Source: Emticicia sp. CRIBPO
GTDB lineage: Bacteria > Bacteroidota > Bacteroidia > Cytophagales > Spirosomataceae
Reading direction: 5' to 3'
Assembly (NCBI RefSeq): GCF_009905725.1
Contig: NZ_JAAAKV010000007.1
Coordinates: 310,001-374,000, forward strand
DNA length: 64,000 nt
Positions 33,768 through 41,745 of this stretch are shown here, piece by piece (the stretch's first letter is position 1; the number at the start of each line of letters is the position of its first letter). The position numbers and the translations under genes were made by a program. The notes beneath the pieces were generated by a model that was not told where the DNA came from, did not search any database, and saw only the letters and a program-made list of their open reading frames with translations.

Positions 33768-35591
33768 ATGAAATATCTTATCCTTTTTTTACTAGGCATC
33801 CAGGTTTCTTTTGCTCAGTCTGTCATAAAGTACAGCACTTCCAACGCCCACTCACATAACGACTACGAGCAGAGCATCCCTTTTCAGCTGGCCTATCAGC
33901 AAGGGTTCGGTTCTGTAGAAGCTGACTTATATTACAGAAATGACTCTCTTTTCGTGTCTCACGAATGGAAGGACATCCAATCGGACAGGACATTCAGCAA
34001 GCTGTATCTGCAGCCCATTGTGGCTCTTTGTGAGAAAAACGGCGGAAGCATTTATAAAGACAAAAGCAAGCCGCTTCAGTTTCTGATCGATCTGAAAACA
34101 CCTGCTGATCCTTCTCTTACAGCCCTGGTCAGGGAACTGGCTCCCTATGAAAAATTCCTGGCCCCGAAAGGCAACGTCAAAATCGTGATCAGCGGGAATA
34201 CTCCCAAGCCGGAGAATTTCTCAAAATACCCGGCCTACATCTTTTTTGACGGAAGACCTGAGGTAAATTATACCAAAGAACAACTGGAAAGGGTCGGACT
34301 CATCAGCCAGGCGTTTGCTAAGTATTCGAAGTGGAACGGCAAAGGCATTCCCGTCGAAAAAGACAAAAAAGCCCTTGTTGAAGTGATCAGCAAAATACAT
34401 GCTTTAGGCAAACCTGCGAGACTCTGGGCCTCCCCTGACGAGGTCAATGCCTGGAAAGTCATGATGAATATGGGCATTGATTACATCAATACAGATAAGG
34501 TAACCGAGCTTGGAGCTTACCTCAGCAAAAGAAAAAACGCGGAGTATAAAAACAACGAATCTTATTTTCCTTACCAGCCGACCTATCTGAACAACGACAA
34601 AACAGGAAAAGTAAAAAACATCATTTTACTGATCGGTGATGGTATGGGTCTTGCCCAGATTTATTCGGGACTGACCGCCAATAACGGCCGGCTGAACCTG
34701 TCGGGATTTTTAAATATCGGATTTTCGAAAACAGCTTCTTCTGATAATTACATCACTGATTCGGCAGCCGGAGCCACGGCATTCGCAACAGGAAAGAAAA
34801 CCCGTAACAGGGCTATCGGGGTAGACAGCAACCTCGTCGCTGTACCTTCTATTACCACGCTCGTCAGACCCAAAGGCATGAAAACCGCCCTGATTTCTGC
34901 AGGAGACATTACCGACGCTACCCCGGCTGCTTTTTATGCCCACAGACCGGAAAGAAGCATGCAGACAGAAATTGCGTCTGATTTTTCGCTGAACCCGGTA
35001 GACATCATGATCGGCAGTGGTTACCAGCATTTTGTCAAAGCCGGCAATATTGAAATCATCAAAAAAGGTGGTGTGCAGGTCTCTAATCAATGGAGTGATC
35101 TTGCAGGGATGAAAGCTCCTTTTATCTTACTGGATTCTTCCCAGACCGTGTCCAAACTGAAAGGCAGGGGCGATTTCCTGGTAGATTCATTTAAAAAAAC
35201 GCTGAAGTCTTTTGAAAGCAGCCCGAAAGGCTTCTTTATCATGGCCGAAGGTGCCCAGATTGATTACGGCGGGCATGCCAACATTATGCCTTATGTCGTT
35301 ACAGAAATGCTGGATTTCGACAGGCTGGTCGGTGAAGCTCTAAAATTCGCAGACAGCAACGGCGAGACACTCGTCATTGTCACAGCCGACCACGAAACCG
35401 GCGGCCTGACACTCCTGGACGGCAACATCAAGGCAGGGTATGTGGACGGAAATTTCAGTACCACTGACCACACCGGCATCATGGTTCCGGTATTTGCTTA
35501 CGGTCCTCATTCGCTTAGTTTCCGTGGCATTTACGAAAATACAGAGATCTACGAAAAGATCATGAAAGTGATCAAAAAACAAATCCCTTAA
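33768..35591 (+). CDS. Phosphodiesterase-like domain fused to alkaline phosphatase
   Basis: 607 residues from the start chosen here (MKYLILFLLGI), signal peptide ending SFAQ. Residues about 25-260 form a PI-PLC/GDPD-like TIM barrel (NAHSHNDYEQ, VEADLYYRND, FVSHEW); residues about 275-600 are an alkaline phosphatase with the metal ligand aspartate in IGDGMGLAQ, the serine nucleophile in TDSAAGATAF, and further ligands in EGAQIDYGGHAN, TADHETGG and TDHTG. One chain could cut a phosphodiester to a monoester and then release phosphate. An ATG 42 bp upstream would place non-signal sequence first. A hairpin terminator follows. Confidence 0.92.
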   Translation: MKYLILFLLGIQVSFAQSVIKYSTSNAHSHNDYEQSIPFQLAYQQGFGSVEADLYYRNDSLFVSHEWKDIQSDRTFSKLYLQPIVALCEKNGGSIYKDKSKPLQFLIDLKTPADPSLTALVRELAPYEKFLAPKGNVKIVISGNTPKPENFSKYPAYIFFDGRPEVNYTKEQLERVGLISQAFAKYSKWNGKGIPVEKDKKALVEVISKIHALGKPARLWASPDEVNAWKVMMNMGIDYINTDKVTELGAYLSKRKNAEYKNNESYFPYQPTYLNNDKTGKVKNIILLIGDGMGLAQIYSGLTANNGRLNLSGFLNIGFSKTASSDNYITDSAAGATAFATGKKTRNRAIGVDSNLVAVPSITTLVRPKGMKTALISAGDITDATPAAFYAHRPERSMQTEIASDFSLNPVDIMIGSGYQHFVKAGNIEIIKKGGVQVSNQWSDLAGMKAPFILLDSSQTVSKLKGRGDFLVDSFKKTLKSFESSPKGFFIMAEGAQIDYGGHANIMPYVVTEMLDFDRLVGEALKFADSNGETLVIVTADHETGGLTLLDGNIKAGYVDGNFSTTDHTGIMVPVFAYGPHSLSFRGIYENTEIYEKIMKVIKKQIP

Positions 35592-35686
35592 GTTTCCATC
35601 ATTTTCTTTTCTGTAAAATTCCGCCTGAAAATGATATTATATTGAAGTCCGACCCTGCAATCATCTCATTATAAGACATTAACTGT

Positions 35687-35715
35687 AAACAAGTCGCCCA
35701 AAGGACGGCTTGTTT
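35687..35715 (+). terminator. Terminator after the phosphatase fusion gene
   Basis: Arms AAACAAG / CTTGTTT (35687-35693 / 35709-35715) with a further GTC/GAC pairing inside and a T-run after it. Confidence 0.6.
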
Positions 35716-35849
35716 TTGCTATATTCCCTGAAACTTTCTAACTTCACCACCAGATAAGATATGAAGTGTTTGCCGTTTTACAGGTAACCCCTTTCCAATA
35801 TCTGTCTTTTCCTGACCAATTATTCAACCATTAAAAGAAAATTCTGTTT

Positions 35850-36701
35850 ATGAACAGGACATTGTTTCCACTTTTTTGTCTGTTTTTCGCTGCTCTCCTG
35901 TCTTTTGATTCCTCTGCACAAAAACGTCCCCTTGTTGTTTTTGTCACCGGTGACCATGAGTACAGCGGCGAACAAACCCTCCCGCTCATTGCTGCCGAGC
36001 TGGAAAAAAACTACGGTTTCAGAACCAAAGTCTTAAAGGCCTACCCTGACCACAATGCCGAAAAAAACATTCCAGGCCTGGAGGCTCTGCAGGAAGCAGA
36101 CCTTGCTGTGTTTTATCTGAGGTGGCGTCAGTTGCCGAAAGACCAGCTGGACCAGATCGAAAAATATCTGAAATCAGGCAAGCCGGTGATGGGCTTCAGA
36201 ACCACCACACATGCCTTCAATTTTCCGAAAGGCCACGAATCGGAAAGCTGGAATGCTTTCGGAGAATTTGCCCTTAATGCCCCTCCCGGCTGGGGTGGTA
36301 AAGCTAACCATACCCATTATGGCCATGAAAGCAGCACGGACGTGACCATCATTCCGGAAGCAGCTAAAAACCCGATCCTTACGGGTGTGGCTCCTGCTTT
36401 TCACGCCAAATCCTGGTTGTACCAGGTGCAGCCTTCCTACCCTGTAAAAGGCTCGACATGGTTGCTGATGGGCAAGCCCGTTAATCCAAACACCACAAAA
36501 GCTTATGATAATCCTGTTGCATGGACCGGCAAAAACTCATTCGGCGGCAAAGTCTTTATGACCACCCTGGGCCATCCGGAAGACTTTCAGATCGAATCTT
36601 TCCAGAGACTGGTCATCAACGCCATCCACTGGGAACTGGGCTTGAAAGTCCCTAAAAAATGGAAAGGCAAAATAGATATCAACGTACCTTACAGACAATA
36701 A
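35850..36701 (+). CDS. ThuA-domain protein, exported
   Basis: 283 residues, signal peptide ending SSAQ. The ThuA class-I amidotransferase-like fold is seen in VVFVTGDHEYSGEQTLPL, ADLAVFYLRWRQLP, GKPVMGFRTTTHAF and the TTLGHPEDF near the end. ThuA proteins occur with sugar dehydrogenases and are linked to trehalose or keto-sugar use, without a settled reaction. It is 14 bp before the PVC-type dehydrogenase gene, the pairing commonly found in Bacteroidota and Planctomycetota. Confidence 0.9.
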   Translation: MNRTLFPLFCLFFAALLSFDSSAQKRPLVVFVTGDHEYSGEQTLPLIAAELEKNYGFRTKVLKAYPDHNAEKNIPGLEALQEADLAVFYLRWRQLPKDQLDQIEKYLKSGKPVMGFRTTTHAFNFPKGHESESWNAFGEFALNAPPGWGGKANHTHYGHESSTDVTIIPEAAKNPILTGVAPAFHAKSWLYQVQPSYPVKGSTWLLMGKPVNPNTTKAYDNPVAWTGKNSFGGKVFMTTLGHPEDFQIESFQRLVINAIHWELGLKVPKKWKGKIDINVPYRQ

Positions 36702-36715
36702 ACTTTATTCACCTT

Positions 36716-39700
36716 ATGCGGTCATTACGTTTCATTTTACTCTTAACAGGATTGTTCTCTCTGAACTCCCTGACAGGATTCTCCCAGGCATTTCTACCCA
36801 AAAAAGGAGCCCGCATTGCCCTGATCGGCAACACCTTTATTGACAGGATGCAGTATTACAATCATTTTGAAGGATTGTTGTACAAAAACTACCCGAACCA
36901 TCAGCTCGTGATCAGAAACCTGGGCTGGAGTGCCGACGAACCGGCCCTGCAACCCCGCCCGTTGAATTTCGGAGACATTCATACCCACCTGGCTACCCAA
37001 AAAGCCGACATCATCATGATGAGCTTCGGGATGAGTGAGTCATTCAAAGGGAAAGCCGGTGTGGCCCAGTTTGAAAAAGAACTGACGGCCTTCATTACCG
37101 ACCTCAGGAAACACAAATACAACAAGGTCTCCGCTCCGCAACTGGTGCTGATCTCTCCTATAGCCCATGAAGACATCGGAGGGTATTATCCGAAGCCGGA
37201 TCTGCAAAACGAGAACCTGTTGCTTTATACCGCTACCATGAAAAAAGTGGCCACTAAAATGGCTGTTAAATTCCTGGATTTGTACACCCCTTCGATGGTA
37301 GCCATGAAGTCGGCCAAAAAAGCCAACCTGACCATTAACGGGATACACCTGACAGACGACGGCTACAAACAAGCCGCAGAATGGATGGCCAAAGGCCTGG
37401 GCCTGAAAATATCTTCTCTTGAAAAAAACAAAAACTGGCAATATGTGATCGACCAGAAAAACCTGCAGTTCTTCTACCGCTGGAGGGCCGTAAACGGAGA
37501 ATACATCTACGGCCGCAGAAAAAAACCTTTCGGGGTGAAAAACTATCCGGAAGAGATGGAAAAACTCGACTGGATGGTAGGCGAGCTTGACAAGATCATC
37601 TGGGAAATGACCAACAACCCGAACACCAAAGGGTATGAAAAAGCGGTAAGCATCACCGACGAGGGTTCTAAAAAACCGGAGGAAGCTCCTGAGCACGGCC
37701 ATCACCAGATGCCTGCTACTACAGAGAAAAAAGCCTATCCGGCTACTATCGACCAGTTTGTGATTCCGAGTGGTTATGAAATCAACCTGTTTGCTTCTGA
37801 GCAGGATTTCCCTTTGGAAAAACCGGTAAACATGACCTTCGACAGCAAAGGCCGCTTATGGGTAGCATTGATCCCGAGTTATCCGCATTATTTCCCCGGA
37901 CAAAAACCGAACGACCGCATCGTTATCCTCGAAGATACCAACGGCGACGGCAGGGCTGATAAACACACCGTTTTTGCAGACAAGCTTTACCTTCCTTTGA
38001 GTTTTGAATTCTGGAACGGCGGCTTACTGGTTTCGGCAGAACCCAACCTCATCTTTCTTAAAGATACCGATGGCGATGACAAAGCCGATTTCCAGGAGAT
38101 CATCCTGCATGGTTTCGGAACAGAAGACAGCCACCACGCCCTGCACGCTTTTACTTATGGACAGGATGGTGCCCTTTACTGGCATGAAGGGGTATTTTTA
38201 CACACCCAGTCTGAAACCCCATATGGCCCGGTCAGAGGACAGGACGGTGCCAGCTACCGTTATGAACCCCGCACAGGCAAGCTCAGTAACTACATTTCTT
38301 ATCGCTATAACAACCCATGGGGCAATGTCTTTGACAAATGGGGAGTACATTATATAGGTGATGCCTCAGACGGAAAGAACTATTACGCTACTCCGATGAT
38401 GGGGAAAATCGATTATCCGATCCAGCACCCCTCTATTGAAATGTTTACGACCACCAGGGTAAGACCTACGGCCGGCATAGAAATCATTTCAAGCAGGCAG
38501 TTTCCCGACGATGTTCAGGGCAATTTCCTGGTGAACAACACCATCGGTTTCCAGGGCATCAAACAGCACAGGATCATCAAAAAAGGGTCAGGTTTTACTG
38601 CCGAGGAAGTGGAACCCTTACTTCAGTCGACTGATCCCAACTTCAGGCCCGTCGATCTGAAATTCGGCCCGGACGGAGCCTTGTACCTGGTTGACTGGTT
38701 CAACCCGCTGATCGGTCACATGCAGCACTCCATCCGGGATGAAAGAAGAGACAAGGAACACGGCAGGATCTGGAGAATCACCTACAAAGGCAGACCACTA
38801 TTGAAGTCACCGAAGTTTGCCGAACAAACCGTTCCGGAATTGCTCGAAAACCTGAAGATATATGAAGACCGTGTCAGATACCAGACCCGCAAGGAGCTCA
38901 GGGGCAAAACCCCGGACGAGGTTTTCCCTCACCTTGGTAAATGGATCATCAGTCTTGACAAAAAATCACCCGACTACGAACACCAGCTGCTCGAAGCCCT
39001 GTGGATTTACCAGGATTTTGATATTATTCAGAAAGACCTCCTCAACAGGCTGCTGAGAGCCGGTGACTACCAGGCCAGGGCTGCAGCTACCCGCATTTTG
39101 ATTTACTGGCAGGACAGGATAAAAGAAGCCCCGGAATTGCTCAAGGTGCAGGTCAACGATGAAGCCCCGCGGGTAAGGATCGAAGCCGTCATGGCCCTGA
39201 GTTATTCCAATTCTGATAAGGCTGCGGAAATTGCCCTGGAGGCACTGAACCATCCGACAGACTATTACCTGGATTATGCGATAAAAGAGACCATCAAACA
39301 CCTGAAACCACTCTGGATGAAAGGGTTTGCACAAGACATGAATTACCTGGCGGATCATCCGGCCTGGACAAGCTATCTGCTGAACCTGACCACTGTAAAA
39401 GAACTGCAGGCCCTGCCGAAAGGCGAGGCCGTTCTGAACGCCATCCTTAAACACGCCGATGCCAGCAGTGCCGAGCGTCTTGCTGCCATCCAGGCCCAGG
39501 CCTCCCGCAGCAAAACTACTCCCCTGACGGTCCTGGTTGATGCCATCGCCCAGCCCTCTGTCGACAAAAAATCAAAAGGCGGAAAAGAACTGGTGAATTT
39601 GCTGCTCAACTGGAACAAAGCCGAATTGAAGTCAGGCGTCGATAAAATCATTGCCTCCCTGGTTAAATCCAGCCAGATGGACCTGAAAGGCATTGGCTAC

Positions 39701-40591
39701 GCGGCCCTGATGACCGCCGAAGGAAGCGACAAATCGGCCTGGGCCCTTGCCTCTTCAGATACCAGGGAAACCGAGGCTTTTGTGAACAGCACGGCCTTGC
39801 TACCCGATATGGCTCAAAAACTGGCCAAATACGACCAGGTGAAAGCATTGGTTTCCGAAAAGAAAACCGATGACGCTGTTAAGGCAGCAGGAATCAGAGC
39901 TCTGGGTACGATCAAACCTACCGATCAGGACAATATCAAATTTATCAGCCAGTTTATCAGGTCCGGCAATCCATATTTGCCACAGGCCATAGAGACATTG
40001 TCGGCTCTTGATCCGAAGGCCTTCACGACCTCAGCTGCTGATGTCAATGACGCCATCCTGGCCATCGCCAGAAAAGCCAATGACAAGATGAGAGCGGAAC
40101 CTTGGTTTGAACCCCTGATCAAATTAGGAAAAACTGTAGCAAAGCAATTGCCTAAAGAATTGGGCGACAAGTCTATTTTCATTCTTGAAAGTACAGGTAC
40201 TTATGAAGTTGTTATTGAAGCATTACCTTCCAAGATGCTCTTCGACAAAGAAGTAGTGACCCTGCCGGCCGGAAGACCTGTAACCATTGTATTCAACAAT
40301 CCTGATGAAATGCCCCATAACCTGGTGATCATCAAAGAAGGTACCCTGGAGAAAGTAGGAAAGGCTGCCGATGCGATGGCCATCGAAAAAGACGGTTTTG
40401 AAAGAAATTTTGTGCCTTCTATTCCTGAGGTCCTGTATTCAACACCTCTGCTCAATCCGGGCGAGAGCAGAAGAATCAGCTTTACGACCCCTAAAGAACC
40501 CGGCGAATTTACTTTTGTGTGTACCTTCCCGGGTCACTGGAGTATGATGAAAGGAACCATCAAAGTAATCATTGCAGATACGATAAAATAA
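36716..40591 (+). CDS. SGNH hydrolase / PVC-type dehydrogenase / HEAT / azurin fusion
   Basis: 1291 residues from the start chosen here (MRSLRFILLLTG), signal peptide ending GFSQ. Residues about 28-235 form an SGNH-type domain (IALIGNTFIDRM ... GIHLTDDGY). Residues about 355-680 are the TIGR02604 membrane-bound dehydrogenase (soluble glucose dehydrogenase-like) propeller. About 690-1150 is an alpha-helical HEAT-like region. The last 120 residues are a cupredoxin: histidine in MPHNLV (around 1200) and the azurin loop CTFPGHWSMMKG (Cys about 1267, His, Met), with the ligand spacing of true azurin. I see no CxxCH, so the cytochrome c usually found in these proteins is missing. It probably oxidises a sugar in the periplasm and hands electrons to copper. 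Confidence 0.9.
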   Translation: MRSLRFILLLTGLFSLNSLTGFSQAFLPKKGARIALIGNTFIDRMQYYNHFEGLLYKNYPNHQLVIRNLGWSADEPALQPRPLNFGDIHTHLATQKADIIMMSFGMSESFKGKAGVAQFEKELTAFITDLRKHKYNKVSAPQLVLISPIAHEDIGGYYPKPDLQNENLLLYTATMKKVATKMAVKFLDLYTPSMVAMKSAKKANLTINGIHLTDDGYKQAAEWMAKGLGLKISSLEKNKNWQYVIDQKNLQFFYRWRAVNGEYIYGRRKKPFGVKNYPEEMEKLDWMVGELDKIIWEMTNNPNTKGYEKAVSITDEGSKKPEEAPEHGHHQMPATTEKKAYPATIDQFVIPSGYEINLFASEQDFPLEKPVNMTFDSKGRLWVALIPSYPHYFPGQKPNDRIVILEDTNGDGRADKHTVFADKLYLPLSFEFWNGGLLVSAEPNLIFLKDTDGDDKADFQEIILHGFGTEDSHHALHAFTYGQDGALYWHEGVFLHTQSETPYGPVRGQDGASYRYEPRTGKLSNYISYRYNNPWGNVFDKWGVHYIGDASDGKNYYATPMMGKIDYPIQHPSIEMFTTTRVRPTAGIEIISSRQFPDDVQGNFLVNNTIGFQGIKQHRIIKKGSGFTAEEVEPLLQSTDPNFRPVDLKFGPDGALYLVDWFNPLIGHMQHSIRDERRDKEHGRIWRITYKGRPLLKSPKFAEQTVPELLENLKIYEDRVRYQTRKELRGKTPDEVFPHLGKWIISLDKKSPDYEHQLLEALWIYQDFDIIQKDLLNRLLRAGDYQARAAATRILIYWQDRIKEAPELLKVQVNDEAPRVRIEAVMALSYSNSDKAAEIALEALNHPTDYYLDYAIKETIKHLKPLWMKGFAQDMNYLADHPAWTSYLLNLTTVKELQALPKGEAVLNAILKHADASSAERLAAIQAQASRSKTTPLTVLVDAIAQPSVDKKSKGGKELVNLLLNWNKAELKSGVDKIIASLVKSSQMDLKGIGYAALMTAEGSDKSAWALASSDTRETEAFVNSTALLPDMAQKLAKYDQVKALVSEKKTDDAVKAAGIRALGTIKPTDQDNIKFISQFIRSGNPYLPQAIETLSALDPKAFTTSAADVNDAILAIARKANDKMRAEPWFEPLIKLGKTVAKQLPKELGDKSIFILESTGTYEVVIEALPSKMLFDKEVVTLPAGRPVTIVFNNPDEMPHNLVIIKEGTLEKVGKAADAMAIEKDGFERNFVPSIPEVLYSTPLLNPGESRRISFTTPKEPGEFTFVCTFPGHWSMMKGTIKVIIADTIK

Positions 40592-40613
40592 ACCTTGATC
40601 ATCAATGTGTTTC

Positions 40614-40646
40614 AAAAGCACCCTGAGATTCTTACAGGGTGCTTTT
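40614..40646 (+). terminator. Terminator of the ThuA/PVC operon
   Basis: 12-bp stem AAAAGCACCCTG / CAGGGTGCTTTT (40614-40625 / 40635-40646) with a 9-base loop and T-run, 23 bp after the stop. Confidence 0.88.
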
Positions 40647-40995
40647 TTATTTACAATGAATAAAGACTTCTTATCTGTCCGGCAGGCAATCTTAAGCCCG
40701 CTTTATTATTGGAAATATACAATCCCATTTTCCTCCGAGATTCTGATTTCTCCTGTTTTATGGCTTAAATCCACTGATCTGAAAAAAGCCGGTATCATTA
40801 TTTCAAGATCAAATTGACGATTCGTCCTTCTGAGTCCTGTAAATTTCTAAACAGGGTACTATTCGGAAAATGTGATCTTGGAAAAATACTATTGCATATT
40901 TTAAACGACTTCTTGTACTTTTCAAATAAGTGTGGTATTTTACCAAGATTATCATAGGATCGTGGTATGAACTTTCAAAAATGTTAAATTTATAG
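40647..40995. other. AT-rich intergenic region with an inverted repeat
   Basis: About 350 bases with no convincing gene. A minus-strand frame of some 55 codons without an initiator runs from about 40970 to 40805 and looks like chance or a decayed end. It contains the long-range inverted repeat 40875-40949 and leads into the strong promoter of the next gene. Confidence 0.5.
40875..40949. repeat. Inverted repeat, 15-bp arms 45 bases apart
   Basis: ATCTTGGAAAAATAC (40875-40889) and GTATTTTACCAAGAT (40935-40949) are reverse complements with one mismatch. It lies 47-121 bp upstream of the promoter at 40996. It may be a regulatory site with looping or an RNA hairpin. Confidence 0.5.
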
Positions 40996-41027
40996 TTGAC
41001 ACGTATTCAATATGTTATGTAAATTTG
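40996..41027 (+). promoter_or_regulatory. Strong Bacteroidota-type promoter
   Basis: TTGAC (40996-41000), 19-bp spacer, TAAATTTG (41020-41027). Both boxes match the housekeeping consensus TTG...TAnnTTTG; the start codon is about 100 bp further on. Confidence 0.7.
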
Positions 41028-41130
41028 CATCAACAAAGGTTTTCAGAGGAGCATAATTCAGATGGTAATAAACCAAGAATTGACATTAAGTTATCTAACT
41101 TTTCCAAAAGAAAACAAAACAAAGAAAATC

Positions 41131-41508
41131 ATGAAAAAATCAATTTTATTCATCGCAGTATTGATGGGAGTATCAGCTGCTAATGTAAGTGTTGCTAACA
41201 ACGGTCTTAAAATTGTAGATCTTGCAGCTAACACAGCCGGTGACCTGAACGTTAAAGCTCTTGATGGCTTGAAATTCAGACTGACAATCGAAAAACTACA
41301 GAACAAATCATATATCGTAATCAAAAATGCTGACGGAGAAACTGTTTACAGCGAATACGCAGGTAAATCAGAAGTATTCTCTAAAGTATATGACTTGTCG
41401 AGCTTACCTGATGGTAACTACTCATTTATCGTAGCTAACGGTAACGAAACTATCGAGAAGCCATTCGCTATCTCAACTGAAGTAAAGCGTACTGCTACAC
41501 CGAAATAA
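41131..41508 (+). CDS. Small secreted protein, DUF3244/sorting-domain-like
   Basis: 125 residues from the start chosen here (MKKSILFIAVLMG); the in-frame ATG at 41062 lacks signal character. Signal peptide to about residue 21 (VSVAN), then a single beta-sandwich: LKFRLTIEKLQNKSYIVIKNADGETVYSEYAGK and LSSLPDGNYSFIVANGNETIEKPF. It resembles the beta domain of T9SS sorting modules or DUF3244 but stands alone. A long leader, a very good promoter and a strong terminator suggest high expression. Function unknown. Confidence 0.8.
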   Translation: MKKSILFIAVLMGVSAANVSVANNGLKIVDLAANTAGDLNVKALDGLKFRLTIEKLQNKSYIVIKNADGETVYSEYAGKSEVFSKVYDLSSLPDGNYSFIVANGNETIEKPFAISTEVKRTATPK

Positions 41509-41570
41509 TATCGCAGAGTTACAGTAATCTTTATTACTCATAAAACTCTCCGCAAAAGCCTTTGTAAAAG

Positions 41571-41603
41571 CACCACAATCCCGACGGGTTGTGGTGTTTT
41601 GTT
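41571..41603. terminator. Terminator after the small secreted protein, usable from both sides
   Basis: Stem CACCACAA / TTGTGGTG (41571-41578 / 41589-41596) extended by CCC/GGG inside the loop, then TTTTGTTTTT. On the minus strand the flank ends in TTTTAC, so it may also end the serine hydrolase transcript. Confidence 0.8.
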
Positions 41604-41745
41604 TTTGGGGTTCTCCAACGCCTGAAGATGTACGGAGGGTGAGACCCGGTCTGTGACCGGAAAGAACATTCATTAATCCACTTCTTTTCAATAGTGGCCA
41701 GAGACCGCAGGACACCGTCCGGTATGTCGGAGACGAAGGACAACA
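41604..41745. other. Short GC-richer spacer with compact hairpins
   Basis: 140 bases between the terminator and the stop of the serine hydrolase gene. Contains a perfect hairpin CCGGTC-TGT-GACCGG at 41646-41660. Two overlapping minus-strand frames cross it, but they run through the terminator and have no protein features. It could be a genomic repeat or part of the 3' end of the serine hydrolase mRNA. Confidence 0.4.

Noticed and set aside
37040-37705. 221-codon minus-strand frame inside the PVC dehydrogenase gene
   Set aside because: Antisense shadow; the plus-strand gene has intact domains across it.
36716-40591. Cytochrome c domain in the PVC-type dehydrogenase
   Set aside because: I looked for CxxCH and found none; the only cysteine I see near the end is the copper ligand in the azurin loop.
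40605-40817. 70-codon plus-strand frame after the PVC dehydrogenase gene
   Set aside because: It starts upstream of and runs through a strong terminator, with no signal or domain features and AT-rich composition unlike the neighbouring genes.
40805-40970. Minus-strand frame of about 55 codons without an initiator in the 40.6-41.0 kb gap
   Set aside because: No start codon, no recognisable domain; composition fits non-coding DNA. A decayed gene end is possible but cannot be supported.
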